Assembly (NCBI GenBank): GCA_964602595.1
Contig: CAZRRO010000006.1
Coordinates: forward strand, 62,001-126,000
DNA from: CAIWAH01 sp964602595
GTDB taxonomy: Bacteria > Verrucomicrobiota > Verrucomicrobiia > Limisphaerales > UBA9464
Reading direction: 5' to 3'
DNA: 64,000 bases
Position 1 is the stretch's first letter; each line of letters opens with the position of its first letter. The notes under the pieces are model-generated. The model searched no databases. It was given only the letters and a program-made list of their open reading frames with translations, and was not told where the DNA came from. The position numbers and the translations under genes were made by a program. Positions 44,137 to 52,392 of the stretch are shown here, piece after piece.

Positions 44137-45729
44137 ATGACGAGCGTCGTGGAAATCTTCGTGGGCCTGCTGTTGGCAGTGGCGGTGTTGGCCTTGGTCG
44201 GCCGCCGGCTCAACATCCCCTACCCGATTCTCTTCGTGCTGGGCGGCCTAGTGCTCGGGTTGATCCCTGGGCTGCCGGACGTGCGGCTCGATCCGGACCT
44301 GGTCTTCCTGTTCATCCTGCCGCCGCTGCTGTTTCCCGCCGCCATGTTCACTTCCTGGCGCGATTTCCGGCAGAACCTACGCCCGATTTCCCTGCTGGCC
44401 GTCGGCCTGGTCCTGTTCACGACGGTGACAGTGGCGTTCCTCGCGTTCTACTTCATGGATTTGCCGCTGCCGGCCGGATTCGTGCTCGGGGCGATCATTT
44501 CCCCACCTGATGCCATCGCCGCGACGGCCATCGCAAACCGACTGCATGTGCCCCAGCGCATCGTGACGATCCTCGAAGGGGAAAGCCTCGTGAACGACGC
44601 CACCGCCTTGGTGGCCTACCGCTTCGCGGTCGTGGCGGTCGCCACCGGCACTTTTTCCCTGGCGCAGGCGGGCGGGCAGTTCGTGCTCGTCAGTGTGGGT
44701 GGCATCCTGCTCGGGGTGGCGGTTGGCTGGCTGGCGGAAAAGTTCCACCAACGGGTGGATGACGCGCCGATCGAGATTACCGTGTCGCTACTGACGCCCT
44801 TTGCCGCCTACCTGCTGGCGGAAGAACTGGGCGTATCGGGGGTGCTGGCCGTCGTGGCAGCTGGCCTCTACTTGGGCTGGCGCCTGCCGGAATTGCTCAG
44901 CTTCCAGACTCGTCTCAAAGGCGGACCGGTGTGGGAGATGCTCGAATTCCTGCTCAACGGTTTTGTCTTCATCCTCATTGGCCTGCAACTGCCCGAGGTG
45001 CTGGGGGCCTTGTCCGGCAATTCCCTCCCGCTGTCGCGGCTGATCTGGTATGCGCTGCTTATCAGCGTGGCGGTGGTCGCCATCCGCGTCCTGTGGGTGT
45101 TTCCGGCGACCTATCTGCCGCGGCTGCTGTTTCCAAAAATCTGCCGGCATGACCCGAACCCGCCTTGGCGCCATGTCGCCATCGTGGCCTGGACCGGGAT
45201 GCGAGGCGTTGTGTCACTGGCCGCCGCGCTGGCGCTGCCGCTCACCAAGCGGGACGGAACGCCCTTCCCCGGCCGTGACCTGATCCTTTTCCTGACCTTC
45301 GTCGTCATCCTCGCCACCCTGGTCGTGCAGGGCTTGAGCCTGCCGCCGCTCATCCGCTGGCTTGGCATCAAGGACGACGGTTCGATGGACAAGGAGGAGC
45401 GCGAAGCCCGCCTGAAAGCCAACCAAGTCGCCCTCGCCCGGCTGAATCAACTCGCGGAAAACGACCCGGCCCAGACCGACGCTCTCCAGCGGCTCCGGGT
45501 GGAATACGAAGACCACATCCGCCAGGTGGAGGGGTCGGAACCGGAGAGCGCGGGCACACCCTTGCGGCGGTTTTCCTCGGAATACGAACGCCTGTCCCAC
45601 GAGGCGTTGGCGACCGAACGGCAAACGATCATCCAACTCCGGAACGAAAACGTGATCAGCGACGAAGTCCTCCGTCGCATTCAGCGCGACATCGACCTCG
45701 CCGAAGCCCGTTTGCAACAGCACACCTAA
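44137..45729 (+). CDS. CPA1-family Na+/H+ antiporter
   Basis: The 530-residue protein starts MTSVVEIFVGLLLAVAVLAL and has about 12 membrane segments. Conserved parts are FILPPLLFPAAMFTSW, ISPPDAIAATAIANRL, ILEGESLVNDATALVAYRFA (catalytic Asp region) and VAWTGMRGVVSLAAALALP, all typical of bacterial NhaP/CPA1 exchangers. The last ~130 residues are a cytoplasmic, charged, helical regulatory tail (MDKEEREARLKANQVALARL). It exchanges Na+ or K+ for H+ in pH or salt homeostasis. A longer frame from 44086 exists, but family similarity starts at 44137, just after the palindrome. Confidence 0.93.
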   Translation: MTSVVEIFVGLLLAVAVLALVGRRLNIPYPILFVLGGLVLGLIPGLPDVRLDPDLVFLFILPPLLFPAAMFTSWRDFRQNLRPISLLAVGLVLFTTVTVAFLAFYFMDLPLPAGFVLGAIISPPDAIAATAIANRLHVPQRIVTILEGESLVNDATALVAYRFAVVAVATGTFSLAQAGGQFVLVSVGGILLGVAVGWLAEKFHQRVDDAPIEITVSLLTPFAAYLLAEELGVSGVLAVVAAGLYLGWRLPELLSFQTRLKGGPVWEMLEFLLNGFVFILIGLQLPEVLGALSGNSLPLSRLIWYALLISVAVVAIRVLWVFPATYLPRLLFPKICRHDPNPPWRHVAIVAWTGMRGVVSLAAALALPLTKRDGTPFPGRDLILFLTFVVILATLVVQGLSLPPLIRWLGIKDDGSMDKEEREARLKANQVALARLNQLAENDPAQTDALQRLRVEYEDHIRQVEGSEPESAGTPLRRFSSEYERLSHEALATERQTIIQLRNENVISDEVLRRIQRDIDLAEARLQQHT

Positions 45730-45801
45730 GCATCCACCCCAGTCTCCCCAGAGTCCCGCCGACCGACCGGTGGCTCTTACCATGGGCGGCGCCTCGCCGG
45801 C

Positions 45802-47277
45802 CTACTCCTTCGGGAACGCGCCCGTGTGGCAATTGTGGCAGCTGAAGTCGCTGTATTCGGCGTCGAGGTGGAAGAAGTTGTGTCCTTTGGGATTGAGCTT
45901 CTCGAGGTCTTCGCCCGCACCTTGCGCCAAAATGACGTGGCAGGAATTGCAATCGCTCGCCTTGAGGGTGCGCTTGCGGTCGGCGGTCTTGTGGAGACCA
46001 TCGTGGCACCGGAAACAGCCGGCCCAGTTCTTGTGGCTGGCGTTGTCCGGGTAGGCCCGCCAATCGGCCTTCATCTCGGGGAAGAAGTTCTGGGAATAGA
46101 TCCGCTGGGCTTCAGCCACCAGAGTCTCCAAGCCGGAACGGCCGGCGTAGCGGGCCTTCAGGCTGTCGCCGATCTTGGCCAAGGCCTCGGTTTCGGTCGC
46201 ATACTCCGCGGTGAGCACCTGGACGACATTGGACTTCGCCCAAGGCAAGGCCGGATCAATCTTGCCCGCGGCCATGGACAGATCCACGGCGTCGTTCGGA
46301 GAAAGGTATTTGTGGGCCGGTCGGTTGTGGCAATCCATGCAGTCCATGCGATGGAGCTCCTCCTTGGCGGGATCACCCTTGAAGTCCTTGGTAGTGAACT
46401 CGGTCACGACGCCGTTGGCATCCGTGAGGCGGACCCACGGGATGTTTTCCCGGTGTTCACCGGTGGCGATGTATTCAACCTTGTGCCCGAGATTCATGTG
46501 CCAGTGGATCCCGCCGGCCTCGCCACCGCGGGGGCTGCCGCCGCCGACGTTCAGGCTGAGGCGAACGCTGAATTGGGTGTTGGTCTCGTCGGCGAGGAAG
46601 TGGGTGTAGGTCCGGTCCAGCTTGCCGACTTCGCGCTGAGCCCAGTGGCATTGTTCGCAGATGTCCTGCGCCGGCCGGAGATTGGTGGGCGGCTTGATCG
46701 GCCGATGGTAGTCGCCGGTGATCACGCCAACCAACTGGTGGACGCCATTCATCTTGGCCTTCACGTAGGCACCCGCGCCATCGCCGACGTGGCACTTGAC
46801 GCATTCGATCTTGGCATGGGGCGAAATCTGGTAGGTCACGAACTCCGGCTTCATCGGGGTATGGCAGACCTGGCCGCAGAACTGGACGGACTCGGTGTAG
46901 TGGTAGGTCTGGAAGCTGCCGAAGGCCGTGAGCATCAGGAACGCCGCGCTGGCGCCACCGAACAGCAGCAACCGCTTGCGGTCCGCGGCGCGGCCCAGGT
47001 CAATGGTCAGGGACGGCAGTTCCTGCCCGGGTGCCGCTTCCTGCAGATGCTTGCGGTGCATCCAAGCGCCGGCTCCGACCATCGCCAGGCCCATCACCAG
47101 GAAACCCGGCGCCACCACGTAGGCGAGAATGCCCATGTAGGCGTTGCCGTGGTGCGAGAACATGTCCACCGCGAACAACAGCACGAACGCGAAGAACGCG
47201 CTCAGGGCGAGGACCGTGCCGGCGAGGCTCAGCCAGTTGCGGAAATAGGAAGGACGGGGTTCGGGTGAGTTGCTCAC
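45802..47277 (-). CDS. Membrane-anchored heptaheme NapC/NirT-like cytochrome c
   Basis: The 491-residue protein has three N-terminal hydrophobic helices (two near residues 15-70, one near 100-120). Seven heme motifs follow: CGQVCH (Cys-x3-Cys-His), CVKCH, CEQCH, CMDCH, CFRCH, CNSCH and CHNCH. NapC/NrfH-type proteins take electrons from menaquinol and pass them to periplasmic partners. The extended form with extra hemes is found in electron-export clusters. It is the last gene of the porin-cytochrome run. A 13-bp-stem hairpin lies in the 111-bp gap before it, so its level may differ from that of the upstream genes. Confidence 0.88.
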   Translation of the reverse strand: MSNSPEPRPSYFRNWLSLAGTVLALSAFFAFVLLFAVDMFSHHGNAYMGILAYVVAPGFLVMGLAMVGAGAWMHRKHLQEAAPGQELPSLTIDLGRAADRKRLLLFGGASAAFLMLTAFGSFQTYHYTESVQFCGQVCHTPMKPEFVTYQISPHAKIECVKCHVGDGAGAYVKAKMNGVHQLVGVITGDYHRPIKPPTNLRPAQDICEQCHWAQREVGKLDRTYTHFLADETNTQFSVRLSLNVGGGSPRGGEAGGIHWHMNLGHKVEYIATGEHRENIPWVRLTDANGVVTEFTTKDFKGDPAKEELHRMDCMDCHNRPAHKYLSPNDAVDLSMAAGKIDPALPWAKSNVVQVLTAEYATETEALAKIGDSLKARYAGRSGLETLVAEAQRIYSQNFFPEMKADWRAYPDNASHKNWAGCFRCHDGLHKTADRKRTLKASDCNSCHVILAQGAGEDLEKLNPKGHNFFHLDAEYSDFSCHNCHTGAFPKE

Positions 47278-47347
47278 GGCGGGGGAAGGGCTGAAGTGGG
47301 AGAACCAGCGGGACGGACGGCCCGCGTCGGAGCGGGACCGCGAGGAA

Positions 47348-47377
47348 CCCGAGTCCCGCCGCTGGGCGGGACTCGGG
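47348..47377 (-). terminator. 13-bp perfect hairpin between two cytochrome genes
   Basis: CCCGAGTCCCGCC-GCTG-GGCGGGACTCGGG starts about 12 bp past the monoheme cytochrome stop. On the minus strand it is followed by TTCCTC rather than a clean T-run. It may be a weak terminator or mRNA-stabilising hairpin that sets the ratio between the upstream and downstream parts of the operon. Confidence 0.55.
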
Positions 47378-47388
47378 CTGAATTTCGG

Positions 47389-47745
47389 CTATTTCGCCTT
47401 CAGCGTGCGCACGTAGGCGACCAGCGCCTTCGCCTCGTCATCGCTGAGCTTTTCAGCAAAGGGCTTCATGGTCTCCTTGCCGGCGGCATCCTTGGTGCCT
47501 TCCTTGATGGCCTTCAGGGCCGCGTCGTCGGTGAAGCCTTCCTGCACCTTGGCATCACGATAATCCTTCAGGTTGAGCTTCTTGCCCATCTTGGTGCTGC
47601 CGCTGCCGTCCTTGGCGTGGCAGGAGGCGCAGTGCTTGTTCCAGTTTTCGGCCGCATCGGCGCCCTGCGCCAGCGGGGTGAGACACAAAAGGCCCGCCGC
47701 CACGAAGGCGGTGCGGGCAGCGAGGCTAAGTTTCGGAGTATTCAT
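47389..47745 (-). CDS. Small class I cytochrome c (monoheme)
   Basis: The 118-residue protein has a signal peptide (TAFVAAGLLCLTPLAQGADA), the heme site HCASCHAKDGSGS, and ETMKPFAEKLSDDEAKALVAYVR, where Met is the probable sixth ligand in the class I fold. It should be a periplasmic electron shuttle between the quinol-oxidising NapC-like cytochrome and the outer-membrane octaheme/porin pair encoded next to it. ATG 47745 gives a normal signal peptide; it starts 31 bp after the porin stop. Confidence 0.92.
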   Translation of the reverse strand: MNTPKLSLAARTAFVAAGLLCLTPLAQGADAAENWNKHCASCHAKDGSGSTKMGKKLNLKDYRDAKVQEGFTDDAALKAIKEGTKDAAGKETMKPFAEKLSDDEAKALVAYVRTLKAK

Positions 47746-47776
47746 GGCTACAATGATGATTGGGAATTTGGCCGGT

Positions 47777-49939
47777 TCAGAACAGATACTGGACGCTGGA
47801 GTAAACCAAGTGTCCGTCGAAGTCGTTGTTACCACCGGATGTTTCGTCGTGGTAGGTAAAGAAGCCGTAGCGAACCTTGAGGCGCATGCGTTCGCTCAGC
47901 TTTCGGGTCAGGGTCGCGCCAATCGTGTGTTCCTCCGCCCCCGCGCCGAACGGCTGCGAGAACTGCGAGTTGTTCACGTAATTGTCGGCCAGGTAATAGG
48001 AGTAGTAGGCGCTGATGTCGGTCTTGTCGTCGGCGACGAAGGTGACCGTGCTATTCGCGAACCAGTAGTCGTTAGTGAAGTCCAACACCAGTTGCTGGGC
48101 CGGCGTCGCCTCGTAGGCAGGCGTGTCCGTCTCGTCCTTCGCGTAGCTCACGGTGGCCTGCAATCCCAAGCGTGACCACGGCGTCCAGCTCACGCTCTGG
48201 CTGAAGATGTGGCTCGTCATCTCCGCGCTCTCGATCTTGGCCAACCCATCGCCCTGCATGTCGATGGTCGAGAACTGGAGGTCGTAACGACTCACCAATG
48301 TCAGCGTGGACCAAGGCCGGAAGGTGACGCGGAAATTGACGTCATCCGTGGTGAAGTCCTGCGCGACCAAGAACGCCGGATAGCGGTTGCCGGCGCGGTT
48401 CGGCGTCGTGTCCTGGGTGTGCGTGTAGTCCTCATTTCGGACCTTGTGGTAATATTGGGCGCCGGTGCTGATCTTCCGGTGCGGATACCAGTTGAGCCCC
48501 GCGGTGTATTGTTGGCCTGCCCGGTCAAACTCGGTGGAACGGAGAAGGTCGGTGGTGCCCGGCAGCCCGACGCGTTCGACCTCGCTGAGGTCGCCCTGTC
48601 CCTGCATCCAGGAAGCGCGGGCATAGGTCACCAAATTGGTGATCCCGGTGTAGCGGAGCTCGATGCTCTCGGAAACGTCGAGGATGCCGCGGTCGCTGTT
48701 GATCCGCACGTCCTCGCCCGTCGAGGCATAGCCCGGGGCGTTACCGACGGTCGTCTCGAAATAATCGTTCTCCGCGTCCATCTCCTGCTTCTCGATTCGC
48801 ACGCCGGTGACCACCGCCAAGTCCTTCAACGGGGTCCACATGAAGTTCAGGTTGCCGACATGCTGGTGCATCTGGGCTCCACCGGCGAGGCTGTGGAAAC
48901 CTTCGTCGCGCGCCTGGCGATTGGCGGCCAAGGGATCGTAGATCGCCTCGTAGGAGCTGCCGAATATGCGACCGCCACCAATGTCAGTGTCGAGCGTGGT
49001 GAAGGCATACCCGGTGGTGAACAGCAGTGACTCCTTTACGCGTGTCTCTGAAAACGCGTGGAAGTTCAGCATGTCCGTCTTGACCTCTTCGCGGTGGGTC
49101 AGGAAGCGGTCGATGCTGGTGCCGGCCCCGGCGGGACTCGGGCCTGTCTCCAGCGCCCGGCGCCGCATGTTGCGGGAATTGTCCTGGTCCGAGAACTCGT
49201 AGCGAACACCCACGCCCACGTCGCTGTTGCCGACGGTGTGGCGCCCATCCAAACGCACGTTGTGGCGGCGTTCGTTGATGTTCAGGAACGAAGGGACGAT
49301 GTTCCGCGTAGCGGTCGTTCCGGCCAGGCCGGTCAGGTTGGAATCACCCCAACTGGTCGAGTCCTTCAATCCATCACGGTATTCGTGGCTGTAGCGGATC
49401 GTGATCTCGGGCAGTTCCGGCTTGCGCAAGCCGGCCTCAAACCAGACCTCGCCTCGGGTGACATCGAAATCCTCGTTGTAGAGGCGGAACCACTGCGCAT
49501 TGCCGGGGAAATACCCGCCGCTGCCATCGTAGAACGTCTTGAACTGGCTGTAGCCGAACTGGACATAGCCCAACTCGGGCCGGGAGATGTCGAACTTGAT
49601 CCCGTAGTCGTCGGAGCCGGCAAATCCGTGTCCGTCGATCTTCAGCAGGCCCTTCTTGGCCAGGTCCTGCTCATAGTGGAAATCCTCGATGCCGCCGAAG
49701 CCGCCATCGGGCAGCTGCAACCGGCGCCGCATGGCCGCGTCGTCGCCGCTGCTGCGGAAGACGCCGCCGCCGCCGATTTCGATCCAGTTGCGGGCTTCCT
49801 CGGGATTGAAGGCGTCCTTGGCCTCGGCCTCCTTCGCATCGGCGGCCCGCACGATGGCGGTGGCCCAGCAGGAGCAGGCCAGCGCCCCGGCGACCGCGCC
49901 CCGGGTGATGATTGGCAGTGAGAAGTTGTGTTTTTTCAC
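47777..49939 (-). CDS. MtrB/PioB-like outer-membrane porin for cytochromes
   Basis: The 720-residue protein has a signal peptide (MKKHNFSLPIITRGAVAGAL...) and a long series of amphipathic strands: IDGHGFAGSDDYGIKFDISR, QFGYSQFKTFYDGSGGYFPG, KVRYGFFTYHDETSGGNNDF. It ends VQYLF with the C-terminal Phe. Length and strand pattern fit the ~26-28-strand MtrB/PioB sheath that holds a multiheme cytochrome through the outer membrane. The adjacent DmsE-like octaheme gene, 18 bp upstream, supports this. No CxxC pair like that of Shewanella MtrB was noticed near the N-terminus. Confidence 0.85.
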   Translation of the reverse strand: MKKHNFSLPIITRGAVAGALACSCWATAIVRAADAKEAEAKDAFNPEEARNWIEIGGGGVFRSSGDDAAMRRRLQLPDGGFGGIEDFHYEQDLAKKGLLKIDGHGFAGSDDYGIKFDISRPELGYVQFGYSQFKTFYDGSGGYFPGNAQWFRLYNEDFDVTRGEVWFEAGLRKPELPEITIRYSHEYRDGLKDSTSWGDSNLTGLAGTTATRNIVPSFLNINERRHNVRLDGRHTVGNSDVGVGVRYEFSDQDNSRNMRRRALETGPSPAGAGTSIDRFLTHREEVKTDMLNFHAFSETRVKESLLFTTGYAFTTLDTDIGGGRIFGSSYEAIYDPLAANRQARDEGFHSLAGGAQMHQHVGNLNFMWTPLKDLAVVTGVRIEKQEMDAENDYFETTVGNAPGYASTGEDVRINSDRGILDVSESIELRYTGITNLVTYARASWMQGQGDLSEVERVGLPGTTDLLRSTEFDRAGQQYTAGLNWYPHRKISTGAQYYHKVRNEDYTHTQDTTPNRAGNRYPAFLVAQDFTTDDVNFRVTFRPWSTLTLVSRYDLQFSTIDMQGDGLAKIESAEMTSHIFSQSVSWTPWSRLGLQATVSYAKDETDTPAYEATPAQQLVLDFTNDYWFANSTVTFVADDKTDISAYYSYYLADNYVNNSQFSQPFGAGAEEHTIGATLTRKLSERMRLKVRYGFFTYHDETSGGNNDFDGHLVYSSVQYLF

Positions 49940-49957
49940 GGCTTGGTTGGGTTGGGG

Positions 49958-50776
49958 TTAGAAGCGGAGGGAGGAATTGACCTGCGAGCCGTGGACGGCT
50001 TCGTGGCAACCGGCGGACCAACAGGTGCCCCGGCTGAGGAACGCGACGTGGTCGCGGCCACCGATCAGGATCTGTCCCGCGGCCGTTTGCTGCTGGAAGT
50101 GGCACTTGAGGCAGAGCGTCTGATTCCGTTCCGTGAGCATCTTCTGGTTCACCGACCCGTGCGGCCGATGGCAGGTGAGGCAGCCTTCGCGGGAGGCCTC
50201 ATGCTCGAAGACGAACGGCCCGCGCTGCGCGATGTGGCATTGCTGGCACTGCTGATTGTCGGAGAGCATCGAGTGCGTCCCGCCCGGGACCGCCCGGCCC
50301 TTGTGCGGATTGTGGCAGTCGGTGCAACTCACCTTGCCCTCGATCACCGGGTGGTGGCTGGGCAGGGAGAATTGGCCCTTCAGGTCCAGGTGGCATTGGA
50401 AGCAGACGTCGGGCGACTTCTTCGGATTGATGATCGTCCGGGCGGCGCCGCCGGATTCGTTGTGCTTGCTGCCGGGACCGTGGCAGGCCTCACAGCCCAT
50501 TTCGCTGGCATTCTTGCCCTTGGCCTGGAGGAGCGCATGGCTGGCCGTGTGGAAATCCCGGGTAATCTGTTCGTGGCACTGGGCGCAGCTTTCCGAACCC
50601 ACGAACTCAGCATCCACCATCTTGGGCGGCATGATGACGGTGCGGGAGACGGTGGAGCAGGCCGAGGGAATCAGGATGGCCGCCACCGCCACGAGGGCGG
50701 GCGCGAGCACCTTGAATTGCCGGCGAAACCAGTGGGGTTTTGAGGGAGCGTTGGACATGGGGTCGAGGTTGGTCAC
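49958..50776 (-). CDS. DmsE-like octaheme c-type cytochrome
   Basis: The 272-residue protein has an N-terminal hydrophobic segment ending ILIPSACSTV (signal or anchor, with a poor lipobox). Eight heme motifs follow: CAQCH, CEACH, CFQCH, CTDCH, CQQCH, CLTCH, CLKCH and a final CWSAGCH with four residues between the cysteines. The end HEAVHGSQVNSS resembles MtrA/DmsE-type cytochromes, which normally have ten hemes. The start is GTG 50776, backed by AAAGGAG six bases upstream; the ATG six codons on has no such site. It should sit inside the MtrB-like barrel. Confidence 0.9.
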   Translation of the reverse strand: MTNLDPMSNAPSKPHWFRRQFKVLAPALVAVAAILIPSACSTVSRTVIMPPKMVDAEFVGSESCAQCHEQITRDFHTASHALLQAKGKNASEMGCEACHGPGSKHNESGGAARTIINPKKSPDVCFQCHLDLKGQFSLPSHHPVIEGKVSCTDCHNPHKGRAVPGGTHSMLSDNQQCQQCHIAQRGPFVFEHEASREGCLTCHRPHGSVNQKMLTERNQTLCLKCHFQQQTAAGQILIGGRDHVAFLSRGTCWSAGCHEAVHGSQVNSSLRF

Positions 50777-50783
50777 AGGGAAC
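50777..50783 (-). promoter_or_regulatory. Unmatched strong ribosome site deciding a GTG start
   Basis: AAAGGAG followed by TTCCCT precedes the GTG of the octaheme cytochrome gene (motif at about 50783-50789). It is the strongest Shine-Dalgarno match noticed in the window and fixes the start at GTG 50776. Confidence 0.7.
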
Positions 50784-50889
50784 TCCTTTCTGTGGGGAGC
50801 GGATAACTGGGCAACGAGGTCGACGGCTTAGCGAGCACGACCGACGGTTAGGGGAACGCCGTCATTGGTTCCACACGCCGATTGCTGCC

Positions 50890-50907
50890 GGCAAGTCCTA
50901 ACTTGCC
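50890..50907. promoter_or_regulatory. 18-bp inverted repeat, candidate operator
   Basis: GGCAAGT-CCTA-ACTTGCC is a perfect 7-bp inverted repeat between the histidine-kinase stop and the cytochrome start, about 115 bp before the GTG. OmpR-family regulators usually bind direct repeats, so it may be a site for another factor or a small RNA hairpin. The rest of the 161-bp gap shows no other obvious element. Confidence 0.4.
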
Positions 50908-50937
50908 TTATTCCAACGGCCCGAAGGCAAAATCCGG

Positions 50938-52392
50938 TCAGGAGTTGGCGCTCAGGTTTTCGGGTCGCCGGACGCCCGACACTCCCATTTGAACCGGCAG
51001 AGCCACCGTGAACACGCTGCCCTGCCCTTCCTCGCTGCGCACGGCGATGGTTCCGCCGTGAGCTTCAGTCACCGCCTTGACCAGACTCAGGCCCAATCCC
51101 AGGCCCCGCTCCGAACGGCTCCGTTCCACCCGATAGAGCCGATTCCAAATCCGGGGCAATTCCTCGGCAGCAATGCCTATCCCCGTGTCCTGGAACCACA
51201 CTTGGGCATGGCCGGCGCCGGTGTTCGCCCCAATCGTCACCGTGCCTCCGGCCGGCGTGTATTTCAGGGCGTTGTCGAGCAGGTTGGCGAAGACTTGCCG
51301 GATCCGGATGGCGTCCACGTCCGCCACACACGGGCCAGTGATCTCGACGACGACGCGGATCGCCTTATCCTCAGCGACGCTTTCATACAGCTCGACCACC
51401 TCCCGAACGAGGCGACCCAAATCCGTCGGTTCCCGCCGCAGCCGCATCATGCCGGCCTCGGCTTCCGTCACGTCGAGCAACGTGTTCAGGATGCTGAGCA
51501 CCCGCTCGGATTCCTCGACGCAGTCCGCCAAGGCCTCGCGGCCAGCCTCCGCGTTGTCGGGCGCCTGCAGTGCCGCCTCGGCCGTGCCCCGCAGACGGGT
51601 CAATGGCGTGCGGAGATCGTGCGCGACATTGTCCAGCGCCTCGCGCATCGCCCGCAGCAACGACTGGTTCCGGTCGAGCACGGTGTTGAAGTGTTCGGCC
51701 AATTCCGCGAGTTCGTCCTTCCGACGCGGCAACGGAACCCGCGCTTCCAACCGACCCGTGCGGATGATTTCCCGGGCGGTCTGGGTGACTTGGCGAACCG
51801 TCCGGGTGGACCGCCAGGCGAACACCACTCCGGCAGCGAAACCGACCAGCACCATCGCGCTTCCCCCCAGCATGAACGCCCGCCGCAACGGCTGGAACAG
51901 CGCTTCCCGGTTGTCCGTGCTGCGCGCCACCTGGAGCACCGAACCGTCGTCCATTTCCCTCTGGCCTACTTGGAAGTCCCGCTGCGCATCCAGCGGCATG
52001 CGCAGCACCGGAACCTCCCGCCGCAGTTCGCCGAAGCCCGGCAGCGGCATAGATTCCGTCTGCGACCCAAACCAGCTTTCCGGGGCGTAAACCAGGACGC
52101 GCATCCCGTTTCGTTGCTTGATCTGGACCAACAGGGGTTCCGCTCCCGGCGAATTCGCATCGCGCCGCACCACCGCGCTCAGGCCGGCCGCCCCGAGCCG
52201 TTGGTAAGCCTCCGCGTAGGCGGAGAGCTTGGCGAAGATCACCCGTTGTTCCCGCTCCTCCAGCCGGAGCGTCAGGAACCAGTAAAGCCCGGCAAACAGC
52301 AGTGCCCCGCTCGCGCTGAAGACCAGCGCAAACCAAAGGCTCAGCCGGATGGCCAGCAGGCCGCGGATTCGCTCAAGCAGCCCGGAAGACAT
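50938..52392 (-). CDS. Sensor histidine kinase (CusS-like)
   Basis: The 484-residue protein has two membrane helices (about 15-42 and 173-194) around a periplasmic sensor loop of about 130 residues. A HAMP segment (RTVRQVTQTAREIIRTGRLE) follows. The H-box is NVAHDLRTPLTRLRG (His 258), the N-box RQVFANLLDNALKYT, and G-boxes DTGIGIAAEELPRIW and GLGLGLSLVKAV. It autophosphorylates on His and passes phosphate to the adjacent regulator. The sensor loop has no His/Met-rich metal motif, so the signal is unknown. Its start overlaps the regulator gene by 20 bp. Confidence 0.93.
   Translation of the reverse strand: MSSGLLERIRGLLAIRLSLWFALVFSASGALLFAGLYWFLTLRLEEREQRVIFAKLSAYAEAYQRLGAAGLSAVVRRDANSPGAEPLLVQIKQRNGMRVLVYAPESWFGSQTESMPLPGFGELRREVPVLRMPLDAQRDFQVGQREMDDGSVLQVARSTDNREALFQPLRRAFMLGGSAMVLVGFAAGVVFAWRSTRTVRQVTQTAREIIRTGRLEARVPLPRRKDELAELAEHFNTVLDRNQSLLRAMREALDNVAHDLRTPLTRLRGTAEAALQAPDNAEAGREALADCVEESERVLSILNTLLDVTEAEAGMMRLRREPTDLGRLVREVVELYESVAEDKAIRVVVEITGPCVADVDAIRIRQVFANLLDNALKYTPAGGTVTIGANTGAGHAQVWFQDTGIGIAAEELPRIWNRLYRVERSRSERGLGLGLSLVKAVTEAHGGTIAVRSEEGQGSVFTVALPVQMGVSGVRRPENLSANS

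Noticed and set aside
45826..47268. 480-codon plus-strand frame over the heptaheme cytochrome
   Set aside because: The opposite strand carries seven heme motifs and membrane helices; this frame is an antisense shadow in GC-rich DNA.
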